Shown one piece after another: positions 1 to 9,458 of a DNA stretch of 64,000 bases; the first letter of the stretch is position 1, and each line of letters starts with the position of its first letter. A model generated the notes under the pieces. The model saw only the letters and a list, made by a program, of their open reading frames with translations, made no database searches and was not told the origin of the DNA. The position numbers were made by a program, and so were the translations under genes. The stretch lies in the NCBI GenBank assembly GCA_964424115.1, contig CAYRHN010000003.1:62001-126000 (forward strand), given 5' to 3'. Source of the DNA: CAYRHN01 sp964424115. Lineage in GTDB: Bacteria; Chloroflexota; Anaerolineae; Anaerolineales; Anaerolineaceae.

Positions 1-346
1 GACCAGCCGCCCAGGTAGCCCCACACCAGGCTGTCCGCGCCGCTCTGCCACAGCACCTCGCCCCACGGGGAATAGCGCACGGCGAAGAGCCCCTCGCCGT
101 CCCCATCCGTCACCTGGCGCACCAGGTTGGCGCGGTCGGTCAGGTAGTACGACCAGCCGCCGTTTGAATATTCTGCCAGCGGCCCCCGGGCGTATAGATA
201 GCCCGTGGTCAATCCGGCGGTGGTGGCGCTGAGCGCCCGCCCGCCGTTGAGCAGATCCACCGTGTAGGTGCTGACCAGGGTGTTGGAGGTCATCTCTAGT
301 CGCGCTCCAAATCCATTATATTCCATCGTGGCGGTGATCTGGTAGG
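1..346 (-). pseudogene. Displaced Rhs core fragment (orphan tip, runs off the window)
   Basis: Read on the minus strand, these bases encode an Rhs core segment. They align without gaps to 2385-2730 inside the large rhs gene, with about nine bases in ten identical by eye. The fragment has no start of its own: homology begins at the codons for AYQITATMEY, directly after the stop codon of the neighbouring lipoprotein gene and in the same frame as it. It continues past the left edge of the window. Displaced rhs ends of this kind are known in polymorphic toxin loci, where an older C-terminal tip and core remnant are pushed downstream when a new tip is recombined in. That history is inferred here. 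Confidence 0.8.
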
Positions 347-353
347 CAGTGTT

Positions 354-1322
354 CTACGGTTCCCAATCTGGTTCGGCATAAAATGTGTTTGGTAAGCGAT
401 CAGATATGTAAACAATTTCACCACTTTGAATATTTATCCGGTAGATTTGATCCCGATAAGCCGATCCATAATTAGAAGTGAACGCAAGGTATTTACTATC
501 CGGAGACCAGGTCAAGCGACACATGCTAGTATAACCCTGACAATAAAAGTTCAAATAAAAATCCGGCCAAATATCATCTGGAGAAAACATTGGTTGATAT
601 AACCACTTGAATCCTGACCCATCTTTATTGATTAATGCCAACCCAACCACCGGGCCTTCAGGCCATTTTTCCGCATAGCGCATGAAGGCAATTTGCTTCC
701 CATCTGGCGACCATGTCGGATTCCAACCATCTGTAAGATAAATGGATTGGGTATTCTTCGAATTGACTAGAAAAATTTTGATTTTTCCATCTTGATATTT
801 AGGCATAGCAATTAAATCTTCAACAGGAGACCAATCGGAACGAAATAAATCTTCCTCCTTACAGGATATTTCCCCATCTAGAGAAATAATGCATTGAGTT
901 GATTCACAGCCAGCAAGGATGTGGCTATCATCTGAAGACCAACTAAGCCAGTCAATTCTATTTGAACAATTATTAGAAAGATCAATTTCTCGAATCGTTT
1001 GCGGAGAATAGGTAATTAAATGATCTTGGGGAAATTTGAATAAATCAGGTATCGTGCTGGAATCCAAAATACAGATACTACCTGTATTTTCTGGAGGACA
1101 CCCCACAGCAATTTTACTACCATCTCTTGACCAAGAAACTGTCCCTGAATATTCACCCAAATATTGTTTGCGATTTCCTTCCCCATCTGTTAGATAGAGC
1201 GACTCTTTTTGATCACTGTTCTCAAGATATATGATGTGTCCAATAGGTTTCTTGGGGGTACAACTTACACATAATATTCCAATAAAACACAAAACAAATA
1301 TCCATTTATTATGTTTCATCAT
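354..1322 (-). CDS. PD40/TolB-like beta-propeller lipoprotein, possible partner of the Rhs tip
   Basis: The 322-residue product has a lipoprotein signal peptide with the lipobox LCVSC (Cys about residue 21). Several WD40-like PD40 blades follow, recognisable by SWSRDGSKIAVG, SWSSDDSHILAG, TWSPDGKQIAF and TWSPDSKYLAF. It is probably anchored outside the cytoplasmic membrane. The gene starts 11 bp after the rhs stop and is far AT-richer than the rhs core, like the rhs tip itself, so tip and lipoprotein may have arrived together. A surface lipoprotein would be placed to neutralise a wall-cutting amidase, so an immunity role is possible, but no known immunity family is recognised. It could equally be an unrelated TolB-like protein. 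The stop at 354-356 abuts the displaced rhs fragment. Confidence 0.75.
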   Translation of the reverse strand: MMKHNKWIFVLCFIGILCVSCTPKKPIGHIIYLENSDQKESLYLTDGEGNRKQYLGEYSGTVSWSRDGSKIAVGCPPENTGSICILDSSTIPDLFKFPQDHLITYSPQTIREIDLSNNCSNRIDWLSWSSDDSHILAGCESTQCIISLDGEISCKEEDLFRSDWSPVEDLIAMPKYQDGKIKIFLVNSKNTQSIYLTDGWNPTWSPDGKQIAFMRYAEKWPEGPVVGLALINKDGSGFKWLYQPMFSPDDIWPDFYLNFYCQGYTSMCRLTWSPDSKYLAFTSNYGSAYRDQIYRINIQSGEIVYISDRLPNTFYAEPDWEP

Positions 1323-1333
1323 TACCGCCTTAA

Positions 1334-4300
1334 CTATCGTGCGCTCATTAGTACAATTGCAATCTCAGAGATATATACATTATTTGTATCATCAATAGAT
1401 CTCGGCAAAATCATTCCAGGACCCGAATGCTCCACAACCCGTGGTTTCTTTCTGCTTACATCGCAAGGAACCTCTGGCTTAACACCATCAAGCCTGGTGA
1501 TTGCTTCAGGAATTTTGTATTGACTATCGCAAGTTTCGTTTTGTCCAGTATCGTATATTATTGCGGCATGAGTATAATCAGAAGATATACTGTGGTCGAG
1601 ATAGAAAACAACATCACCCGGTTGAATCCGACCGACATTATTTTTTAGTAAATTTTCCCACTCACTTTTTCCCCGAATTGGGCCATAGGCTGAATTATCA
1701 GACCAAGAGCCTTGCAACTCATTTCTTGCGCTTATGGAGGGATAACCCAAACCACCATTAGCTTTACTTCTAGTTAAATATTTATAGAGGTCGGGGGCTC
1801 TATTCCAGGGATCTGGATCATTAATCCCTGGTGAAGTTGGATACCAATTATTTGGTTGGTCTTCAATAATATTTCCTTCTCTTAAAGCCCTTGACACAAA
1901 ATTTGTACAATCGTTACCCACAATGATTTCCGAATCTGAAAAATGTTCAAATGCCCATTCAGCCGCTTTATTTCCGAGATAAAGCTGAGATGTATTAATT
2001 GGGGTTGGTGTAATTGTAAATGTCGGAGTTGTAGCTATAGGTGTACTTGTAAAAACTGTCGTTGGTGATGGTATTATGGTGGCATAATTATTGGGGGTGG
2101 AAGTCTGTGTCCCCGGCTGCGCCTGGCAATTGCACGCTGCGCCGAGCGCCACCACCGTCAGGGTCAGCAGGATGAAAGCCACCCACCTGCCAGCCTTCCC
2201 CCGCCTGTCCTTGCGGGACTGCACGAACAAAGCCGCCAGGCTGAGCGGGCCAAGGATCGCGCTGGTCAGGTCGGGCAGGTAAGGGTTGGCGCTGCCGGAA
2301 CGCCCCTGGCGGGTGAGGAAGCGCCCGGTGGCGGGATCGTAATACTGTCCATTGCCCACATACACCAGCCCGGTGGCAGCATCCGACCAGCCTCCCAAAT
2401 AGCCCCATGCCAGGCTGTCCGCACCGCTTTGCCAGAGCACCTCGCCCCACGGGGAATAGCGCACGGCGAAGAGCGCCTCGCCATCCCCATCCGTCACCTG
2501 GCGCACCAGGTTGGCGCGGTCGGTCAGGTAGTAGGACAAGCCGCCGTTTGAATATTCTGCCATCGGCCCCCTGGCGTAGAGATAGCGCGTGGTCAATCCG
2601 GCGGTGGTGGCGCTGACCACCCGCCCGCCGTTGAGCAGATCCACCGTGTAGATGCTGACCAAAGTGTTGGAGGTCATCTCCAGTCGTTCTCCCAGCCCAT
2701 TATATTCCATCGTGGCGGTGATCTGGTAGGCCGTACCGTTATGCTGCGCCACCTGGGTTAACAGGTTGGCGGTGTTGTAGGAGTAGCGGGCAGCGCCAGT
2801 CTGGTTGCTGCCGGAGGGCGTTACCTCCACCAGGTTGCCGTTGTCGTTGTAACTGTAATTCCAGGTCGTCATGTTTAGCGGATAAGCTGCAGCAGTAAGC
2901 TGGTTATCCGCGTTATAGGTATACTGCGCAATGGATTCCACGGAGGATCCGTCAACCATCTTGTTCAATTGGGTGGTATTTCCATTCGCGTCATAGGCAT
3001 AGGTGAAGTATGTGCCGTTGCTGTAGATGGCCTGGGTCATGCGGTTCAAGCCGTCGTAACTGTAGGTGATGGTCAAATCCCCTTCGGTTGTAAGGGCCAT
3101 GCTGTTCTCCTGCATGGAAGAATAGATGGGGGTGCAGGCATTGTCCGGGCACGGCTGTTTTGCGCAGGGTGTGCAGGCAGGGGTTGGATTCGGCGTGGTT
3201 AGCGTTCTGGTAATTCTGGGGGTGCGCACCGGGGTTGCGGTTCGGGTGGGGGTGATGGTGGGCGTGCGCGTCACCGTCGCCGTCAGCGTGGGGGTGGGAG
3301 TGGGGTCGGTCCCGGTGGCTTCCAAGATCATCTCGCTGGAGGAGATCAGATTTCCAGCCGGATCATATCCATAAGAGAAGCTGGACAGTGTTCCATTCAG
3401 GCCTGAATTTTCAATGGAGGTCACCCGGCCCAATTGGTTGTAGGTATATTGGCTGGCAACGCCATTTGGACGGGTTACCCTCAATAATTTACCGGTTGCA
3501 GCATAGGCAAAAGTGGTGGTTTGACCCCCAACCGAGTCCGTCGCTGTGATCATGCGGTTCAAAGAATCATAGCCATAACTGGTCAGCTGACCCGGAGATG
3601 AAATGCTCAAGAGATTTCCGAGCGCATCGTAGGAATACTCGATAAGGGTTGAATACGGATCCTGGATTGCAGTAACCCGGCCCAACGCATCATATTGCCA
3701 GGTGGTTTGCCCAATTCCGTCTGTCATGGCTGTCAACCGCCCCAATGCGTCATATTGGAAAGAATGGTCTGCTTCAGGAGAGGGATAGTCTTCCAGGATC
3801 AAACGATTGAGCGCATCGTATTGGTAATGGATTGAGGATCCATCGGGATTGGTCTTTTGGATCAAATTCCCGCGAGGATCGTATTCATATTGGGTGATCT
3901 TGCCCATTGGGGTTTCTTCGCGGATCACCCGGTTCAGCGCATCATACGTATAAAGCGTCTCGTTCCCATTGGCATCTTTAACAGAAATGCGATTGCCCAC
4001 TTCATTGTAGGCGTATTCAACCCGCACATTCACATCTGGACTGGGGGTGGCGCCTTCGATGTAGTTGTAAATGGTAGCGGTGATCCGGTTGAGTTCGTCA
4101 TATTCGTTGCGGGTAACGCGGTCGTTGGGATCGATCTCTTCAACTTTGTTGCCGTTTTCATCATAATGATATTCGGTGATGATGTTGTATTCGTTTAGTT
4201 CGTTTTCTTGCCGGTTGGGATCATAATTCTTGATCTGCCTGAACAGGCGCCCGGCATCATCATATTCATTTTTGGTGATGCGTTCGTCTGGATCAATCAC

Positions 4301-7300
4301 TTGCACCTGGCGGCCGGCGGCATCGTATTCGTAAGCAGTCTTAATGTTATATACATTCTCGTCATTGAGCGGTGGGTTTGGATCATAGTTCACGGTTTTT
4401 GTAGCCAAACGTCCGACGGAATCATATTCGCTGAACGAAACGTTCCCATATGTATCGGTTGTTTTGTTCTGCCGCCCCAAAGAATCATACTCATAGGTGG
4501 TAAGGAGATTGTATTGATTTAGATAATTTTGCGCCAGGTTTGGATCATAGTTTATGGTTTTCGTAGCCAAACGCCCGATGGGATCATATTCGCTGAACGA
4601 AATGTGCCCATATGTATCGGTTGTTTTGTTCTGCCGTCCCAAAGAATCATACTCATAGGTAGTAACGATATTGTATTGGTTTAGATAATTTTGCGACTGG
4701 GTCGGATCGTAATTCCGGATCGAGCGCAGCAGCCTGCCATGTTCGTCGTATTCGCTCTTGCTGATGAAGCCCATTGGGTCGACGGTTTCGGTGGTATTTC
4801 CGCGCGCGTCATAAAAATATTGCGTCATCAGGTTATATTGCCCCAGGTCATTCAGCGGGCGGTTGGGATCGTAGTTCACCGTTTGGGTAGCCAGGCGTCC
4901 AACCGGGTCATATTCGTTGCGCGTCACCCGGCCCAGCGCATCGGTTTTGGTCAACACACGCCCGTTTCCATCATAGGTGGTGAATGTCTGATTCCCCATC
5001 GCGTCTACCACGCGGATCACGCGATTCATGCCGTCATAATAAAACACGGTGTCATAGCCGCGCGCGTCGCGCAGGGTGGTTTTGTTCTCGACGACATCAT
5101 AAAAGGACTCCATAGTATTTTGCAATGGATCGGCGGAGGTTTTCGGTCGGCCAATCTCGTCGTAGGAATAGGTGGTGGCATTTCCCAATGCGTCTGTGCT
5201 GCTTTCCAGTCTGCCCATTGCATTATAAACATTGGTACTGGTGTATCCAAGCGCGTCCGTGGTAGTCAACAAGCGGTTGTTATTGTCATAGGTGTAGAAG
5301 GTGGTGTACCCCAATGTGTTGGTGGCGGCAATCTGGTTGCCGGCGGGATCATACCCATATTCCGTAACGATGTTATACATGTCTTCGTGGTTTTGGGGAT
5401 AGTTTTCGATGTGGTTTCGCGTGGTGCGCACGATCCGCCCGGCCAGATCATACTCGTTAGTGGTGATCAATCCTTCGGGACTGGTTGTGCTTATCAACCT
5501 TCCCAGTGAATCATATTCGTATTGCGTGGTCAGGTTGAGCGAATCGATCACTTTGATCCGATTTCCGTACGCATCGTATTCGTAACGGGTCGTTTTCCCC
5601 ATCGGGTCGGTAACGGTTTTCAGCAACCCGATCGGTTGAGGTGCGTCCTCTGCGGTAGTATAGGTATAGGTGGTGATCTGCCCCAGCGCGTTCTGGCTGC
5701 TGGTCATCAGTTTACCTTCGTAGGTATAGGTGGTTTCCTGGCTTTCTGGAGCAATCACTTTGGTCAGGTTATTAAGGTCATCATATTCGCGTACTGTCAG
5801 GTTCCCTTCTGCGTCGTTGAAGGTTAATAAGTTTGCCCCATCTAAGCTCCAACCCATATTGGCTTCCTTGCTGGCTGGATTCACGATTTTATTGGGGCGG
5901 TGGTTGTTGGGATCGCGCTCTACAGATGTAATCTGATTGAGCGCATCAGTCTGTGAGATTAATTCTTGTTGGTCATTGTAGGTATGGATGGTTGCGTTCT
6001 GATTGGCGTCCAGAATGGTTGTTTGATTGTTATTGTCGTAGTTGAGGTCCAGGGTTTTCGTTCCATTGCCGTCATATTGTTCTTTGACGCGCAAATAATC
6101 GTCATAGACATTCCGCAGAACGGTCACGCCTCTCGGATCCTGGATGGTGGTGAGCTGCTTGAATTGGTTGTAATCGTAATTCCAGGATTGTCCCATGACA
6201 TCCGTAGCAACGGTCAGCGTTCCAGCCGAATTCACAAAACTAACACTGCGCTTGCTCTGGTCACTCACGGTAGTTGTGATCTCGCTGCCAGCCGTGCTGT
6301 ATTCAAAAGTGAGGGATTTTCCACCTTCAGAGGCACTGACCTTATGAAGTAATCCATCTTTGTATTGATAGTTAAATCCGTAGCCGGCGTAGTTTGACCA
6401 GGCGAGCACTTGACCGTTTGACTCGAAGGTGTAGGTGTTTTTTGCGGAATCGATCAGGATGTATTTGCCATCACCATCAACGGTCATTGTAGCCAACACA
6501 CCTGGATCTGGCTGGAAAACCCCGGCAGAGGTCTCGGTGAAACGGTATTGATTGGCGGTGGTTGCTTTGAACCACACTTCACGCGGGAAAGACGTGCTTG
6601 TGGGTAAGATCAGGCGAATATCGTGATTGTGCGTCCAGCCATAGCCCAGTGTTGAATTATAGAGAGGATTTCCATATTCGTCCTGGGCGCTGGAAACGTA
6701 GGTGCGCTGGAAGGAAAGTGGCCCGGCCATCGTCGGCATGCTCAGATCCACGTAACTATAGTCAAATACACCGGTTTGGGTGTTGACCGGATCGCCTACG
6801 GAAATTTGTTGGCCTGCGCATCCGTTGATGGGGCATTCACGCGGGTCGGCTGCGCCGTTCTTAGGAGTGCTGTTGGATAAATTTGAATTTCTAGAGGAAG
6901 AAATTTCTGGTTTTGATATATCTAAGGCAACGGCTTTTTTATTCATTGAACCTAAGGAGGGTGTATTGCTAACAAGCTCCCAAGTGTCTCCCCCAGTATC
7001 ACTACGATAAAGCCCATTTCCATTACCTAGATTTCCAATTAACCAAAATCTTCCGCCAATTGATGGATCTGCTTTGATGCGCCAACCGTCGTTTACGGAG
7101 GGTTCACTTAAAGCTTTGGTTTTTGTCCAGGTAGCCAAACCATCAGTGGACACATATATACCTTCGTCTTCAGATGAATTGGTATCGGCTATAAAAACAA
7201 CTCTATTAGGGTCGAAGCTGTCAACTGCTAAATCAGTCACTTTTTTATAATTATTGACATGAGCGGGGTCAGTCGGATCAAATGGAAAAATATCAATATA

Positions 7301-8320
7301 TGACCAACTCACACCGTCATTGGTGCTTTTAATAATTCCGTTGAAGTATTTTGGTTCACTTCCGACAAGCGATGCATACCAAATTTCAGGGTTACGCCAG
7401 GAGTAGGTTAAGCCATATGCACTTCCAAAAGCGCCGTTGGGGTCGCGTTGTGTATACCATACCCTATTCCAAGTATTTCCTTTATCAGTACTTCGCCAAA
7501 CCACATAATTGAAATCACCCCCATACGATGGATTTGCTCTTCCTTGTTCAACGATAGCTATAATCGTATTATTAGAATTTATAAGGCCTTTCCCTGTATT
7601 CTTGACCAGGTACGGAAATTCTCGTTTATTGCATGTAAAATTCCCTGATTCTTGGCGTAGGCAACGAAAGATACCACCTATTTGTTCTGAATCGGGGGAA
7701 TTCACCGGGTTTCTACCCCATATTGCAAAGATTTCATCTGGATCTTGCGGATTTGTGAAAATATCGGTTACTTTATATCCTCGTGTGTCATTTATCAAAT
7801 TTGTGAATTCGACCACAGGGGTGTATAAAGAACCTCCATTTGTTGTTTCCCATAGTTTGATAGACAGTGGTGAATCCAATCTGGTTAAATAATATGCGGT
7901 TTGGGCGTTTCCTGAGACGGCCGCAGCGGAAATAATATATCCAATGGATGATAAGTTCCCTGTGATAAATGTAATTCCGGAATCGGGTGAATGAGCAGCT
8001 TGGACGTTATTATTAGTTCCAACCCAAATTGAACTGGGATTTGTCGTACTTTGAGAAGGTGCTTTGAATTCTTTACCAATATCATCTTTTGATTCACGAT
8101 AAAATAGTTCGTTCTTTACAAAAGATATAAAATTTTTGATTTTGTTATGGGGAAAAACCGCCTGGTTTTTTTGTAACGATAATGTGGTTTCTTGATCGTT
8201 TTTTGCCATTTCATAAATGGCCCAGGCTGTTTGGGTAGCTAATGATGTGAAAAGAATTGAAAAAACGATAATACTGCGAAAAGCCAGATTAAGAAAACTT
8301 TTGGAGCGAACTGAATACAT
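1334..8320 (-). CDS. Giant Rhs/YD-repeat protein with BNR-like N-terminus and C-terminal amidase-like tip
   Basis: The product is about 2328 residues from ATG 8318-8320, chosen because AGGAGG lies about 7 bp upstream; an in-frame ATG at 8362 has no such site. Order: signal peptide (1-34); BNR/sortilin-like propeller repeats with STDGLATWTKT-type motifs (about 70-470); DUF6531-like entry segment (about 495-560); many YD repeats (YDALGRL, YDPNG types); a Thr/Pro-rich insert with Cys pairs (about 1670-1720); Rhs core ending YYDPATGRFLTRQG (about 1910-2010); a hydrophobic stretch (about 2045-2063); a TP-rich linker; and a tip with NDCTNFVSRAL (Cys about 2136) and THAAIIYD (His about 2251). The tip resembles the Amidase_6 papain-like fold, so peptidoglycan or peptide cleavage is inferred. 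DNA of the tip (1334-2085) and of the N-terminus is AT-rich, unlike the GC-rich core. Confidence 0.9.
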   Translation of the reverse strand: MYSVRSKSFLNLAFRSIIVFSILFTSLATQTAWAIYEMAKNDQETTLSLQKNQAVFPHNKIKNFISFVKNELFYRESKDDIGKEFKAPSQSTTNPSSIWVGTNNNVQAAHSPDSGITFITGNLSSIGYIISAAAVSGNAQTAYYLTRLDSPLSIKLWETTNGGSLYTPVVEFTNLINDTRGYKVTDIFTNPQDPDEIFAIWGRNPVNSPDSEQIGGIFRCLRQESGNFTCNKREFPYLVKNTGKGLINSNNTIIAIVEQGRANPSYGGDFNYVVWRSTDKGNTWNRVWYTQRDPNGAFGSAYGLTYSWRNPEIWYASLVGSEPKYFNGIIKSTNDGVSWSYIDIFPFDPTDPAHVNNYKKVTDLAVDSFDPNRVVFIADTNSSEDEGIYVSTDGLATWTKTKALSEPSVNDGWRIKADPSIGGRFWLIGNLGNGNGLYRSDTGGDTWELVSNTPSLGSMNKKAVALDISKPEISSSRNSNLSNSTPKNGAADPRECPINGCAGQQISVGDPVNTQTGVFDYSYVDLSMPTMAGPLSFQRTYVSSAQDEYGNPLYNSTLGYGWTHNHDIRLILPTSTSFPREVWFKATTANQYRFTETSAGVFQPDPGVLATMTVDGDGKYILIDSAKNTYTFESNGQVLAWSNYAGYGFNYQYKDGLLHKVSASEGGKSLTFEYSTAGSEITTTVSDQSKRSVSFVNSAGTLTVATDVMGQSWNYDYNQFKQLTTIQDPRGVTVLRNVYDDYLRVKEQYDGNGTKTLDLNYDNNNQTTILDANQNATIHTYNDQQELISQTDALNQITSVERDPNNHRPNKIVNPASKEANMGWSLDGANLLTFNDAEGNLTVREYDDLNNLTKVIAPESQETTYTYEGKLMTSSQNALGQITTYTYTTAEDAPQPIGLLKTVTDPMGKTTRYEYDAYGNRIKVIDSLNLTTQYEYDSLGRLISTTSPEGLITTNEYDLAGRIVRTTRNHIENYPQNHEDMYNIVTEYGYDPAGNQIAATNTLGYTTFYTYDNNNRLLTTTDALGYTSTNVYNAMGRLESSTDALGNATTYSYDEIGRPKTSADPLQNTMESFYDVVENKTTLRDARGYDTVFYYDGMNRVIRVVDAMGNQTFTTYDGNGRVLTKTDALGRVTRNEYDPVGRLATQTVNYDPNRPLNDLGQYNLMTQYFYDARGNTTETVDPMGFISKSEYDEHGRLLRSIRNYDPTQSQNYLNQYNIVTTYEYDSLGRQNKTTDTYGHISFSEYDPIGRLATKTINYDPNLAQNYLNQYNLLTTYEYDSLGRQNKTTDTYGNVSFSEYDSVGRLATKTVNYDPNPPLNDENVYNIKTAYEYDAAGRQVQVIDPDERITKNEYDDAGRLFRQIKNYDPNRQENELNEYNIITEYHYDENGNKVEEIDPNDRVTRNEYDELNRITATIYNYIEGATPSPDVNVRVEYAYNEVGNRISVKDANGNETLYTYDALNRVIREETPMGKITQYEYDPRGNLIQKTNPDGSSIHYQYDALNRLILEDYPSPEADHSFQYDALGRLTAMTDGIGQTTWQYDALGRVTAIQDPYSTLIEYSYDALGNLLSISSPGQLTSYGYDSLNRMITATDSVGGQTTTFAYAATGKLLRVTRPNGVASQYTYNQLGRVTSIENSGLNGTLSSFSYGYDPAGNLISSSEMILEATGTDPTPTPTLTATVTRTPTITPTRTATPVRTPRITRTLTTPNPTPACTPCAKQPCPDNACTPIYSSMQENSMALTTEGDLTITYSYDGLNRMTQAIYSNGTYFTYAYDANGNTTQLNKMVDGSSVESIAQYTYNADNQLTAAAYPLNMTTWNYSYNDNGNLVEVTPSGSNQTGAARYSYNTANLLTQVAQHNGTAYQITATMEYNGLGERLEMTSNTLVSIYTVDLLNGGRVVSATTAGLTTRYLYARGPMAEYSNGGLSYYLTDRANLVRQVTDGDGEALFAVRYSPWGEVLWQSGADSLAWGYLGGWSDAATGLVYVGNGQYYDPATGRFLTRQGRSGSANPYLPDLTSAILGPLSLAALFVQSRKDRRGKAGRWVAFILLTLTVVALGAACNCQAQPGTQTSTPNNYATIIPSPTTVFTSTPIATTPTFTITPTPINTSQLYLGNKAAEWAFEHFSDSEIIVGNDCTNFVSRALREGNIIEDQPNNWYPTSPGINDPDPWNRAPDLYKYLTRSKANGGLGYPSISARNELQGSWSDNSAYGPIRGKSEWENLLKNNVGRIQPGDVVFYLDHSISSDYTHAAIIYDTGQNETCDSQYKIPEAITRLDGVKPEVPCDVSRKKPRVVEHSGPGMILPRSIDDTNNVYISEIAIVLMSAR

Positions 8321-8737
8321 TGTGAATCCTCCTGGTATGATGGGTGGAATATGAAAATGCAATAGCTGGCTACGTTTAGGATTTATTGCCTAGCAATACA
8401 CAAAGCCAGAAATAATTTTTCTCTTCCAAAAGAACTTGTAGATGATCTCAATTGAAAGAGTTAAGTTGTCTATCGCTGAGTTGCTGGGGTAAAGCTTTCC
8501 CCCTGGATGTACCAGTAATGAGTTAAGTCTAGCATAGGGTTTCTATTCTGGCAAACAAAATCCCGCAGACATTTATCATTTTCTCTATTTTAGAAATATT
8601 CATACTTTGCACGCCCGGAAAAAACCTTTGCAAACAGGAAAATTCCTGTTCGGTAAGATCATACTGCTCCATAAGTATATACCGGTATAAAAAAGTATGA
8701 ACCGGGGGCTTGCCATCGGTATATCCTTTGCAGCACA
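8321..8737. other. AT-rich spacer upstream of rhs
   Basis: This stretch holds the 5' leader and presumably the promoter of rhs on the minus strand. A 69-codon minus-strand frame at 8529-8738 has no clear ribosome site and no recognisable domain, so it is not called. No tRNA, insertion sequence or inverted repeat of note was seen. Confidence 0.4.
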
Positions 8738-8893
8738 ATGGCAGCGTTGATCAACAGCACCGCCATTTTTGTTTCCCCGCCAGGGGAGAAAGGAAAAGAT
8801 ATGCCAGACCTGATAAACCTTTTGTTAGAACTATTGGAAGATCACCTGACCGGATTCAAATTACTTCTCATTGGAGAACACGAGTTGTTATGA
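8738..8893 (+). CDS. Small ORF of unknown function (51 aa, or 30 aa from 8801)
   Basis: The frame runs from ATG 8738. A better supported start may be ATG 8801, which follows the purine-rich ribosome site GGAGAAAGGAAAAG and would give 30 residues with a leucine-rich amphipathic centre (LINLLLELLEDHLTGF). Its stop overlaps the next start as ATGA at 8890, which suggests translational coupling. No family is recognised. It sits between rhs and the HTH/recombinase genes of the element. Confidence 0.35.
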   Translation: MAALINSTAIFVSPPGEKGKDMPDLINLLLELLEDHLTGFKLLLIGEHELL

Positions 8894-9075
8894 ATCAACC
8901 CTCTGCATCCCTCATTACCGACCACGAGGAGCAGACAAAATTTTTAGCGCGGATTTACACATTTATCCTCAGCGATGAATTTACAGAAAAAAGCAGCCAG
9001 ACCAGCCGGTCCGCCATAATTTGCAAAAACACAGAAAATTGCACGCCGCACTTACAAGAAAAATACCAACCATAA
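8890..9075 (+). CDS. Small ORF of unknown function (61 aa)
   Basis: A 61-residue frame starts at the ATGA overlap with the preceding small ORF. The first half looks protein-like (TDHEEQTKFLARIYTFILS); the second half is polar with two cysteines. No domain is recognised. The overlap and the position upstream of a recombinase suggest a small accessory or regulatory protein of the element, but chance cannot be excluded. Confidence 0.4.
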   Translation: MNQPSASLITDHEEQTKFLARIYTFILSDEFTEKSSQTSRSAIICKNTENCTPHLQEKYQP

Positions 9076-9201
9076 TGCTTCCGGCCATCGCGCTAAGGCT
9101 CAAGCATTCAGCACTTTAAAAAATAATTTCCGCTCATTACCACCATCCGGGTGATTTGAGGAATTTGATCTATTCTCAAATTACCCGGTCCCCGGTTAAG
9201 C

Positions 9202-9213
9202 TATAATTAGCTT
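9202..9213 (+). promoter_or_regulatory. Leaderless-type -10 box before the HTH gene
   Basis: TATAAT at 9202-9207 is followed by six bases and then the ATG at 9214. Transcription would start at or within a base or two of the ATG, giving a leaderless mRNA. No ribosome-binding site precedes this ATG. Confidence 0.6.
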
Positions 9214-9426
9214 ATGCTTGAAAACTGGATCACAATCCAAGAAGCTGAGAAGATCAGCGGCTACAATTCTGAATACCTGCGCAGGTTGATTCGCAACGGA
9301 AAAATTATCGCGCGCAAGATCAGCATTGTTTGGGTGGTGGAACATCGTTCGCTGATGACCTATCTGGCGAAAAATCAAGTCCCCGGGGATAAAAGACGCG
9401 GCCCAAGACCTTCCAAAAAGGGTTGA
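9214..9426 (+). CDS. Small helix-turn-helix protein (excisionase/MerR-like)
   Basis: The 70-residue product begins ENWITIQEAEKISGYNSEYLRRLIRNGKI, the pattern of the HTH_17 / excisionase family: a helix-turn-helix that reads DNA, followed by a beta wing (IIARKISIVWVV). A basic tail (KRRGPRPSKKG) may add non-specific DNA contact. It lies about 210 bp upstream of a large serine recombinase on the same strand, so it may be the directionality factor or a repressor of the element. A palindrome just downstream (9442-9458) could be its operator; this is inference. Confidence 0.75.
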   Translation: MLENWITIQEAEKISGYNSEYLRRLIRNGKIIARKISIVWVVEHRSLMTYLAKNQVPGDKRRGPRPSKKG

Positions 9427-9435
9427 CAGGCATGT

Positions 9436-9458
9436 TATAATGGTAGTTAATTACTACC
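9436..9458 (+). promoter_or_regulatory. TATAAT box with a palindromic operator-like site
   Basis: TATAAT at 9436-9441 is immediately followed by GGTAGT-taatt-ACTACC (9442-9458), a perfect 6-bp inverted repeat around the expected transcription start. The TTGACA at 9423 is only seven bases from this -10, so it cannot be its -35. The palindrome could be an operator for the small HTH protein or for the recombinase. Confidence 0.45.

Noticed and set aside
1..346. Left-edge rhs sequence as an independent intact gene
   Set aside because: Homology begins mid-core directly after the lipoprotein stop, with no start or ribosome site at the family's N-terminus.
3180..3320. Short direct repeats in rhs as a CRISPR-like array
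   Set aside because: They code a Thr/Pro-rich linker in frame; there are no regular spacers and no cas genes.
4691..5509. Long plus-strand frames inside rhs
   Set aside because: They follow the YD-repeat periodicity of the real minus-strand gene and lack starts or domains.
8529..8738. 69-codon minus-strand frame upstream of rhs
   Set aside because: No ribosome site, no domain and low-complexity AT-rich DNA.
9423..9441. TTGACA and TATAAT as a paired promoter
   Set aside because: Only seven bases separate them, far below the 16-18 needed; only the TATAAT was kept.
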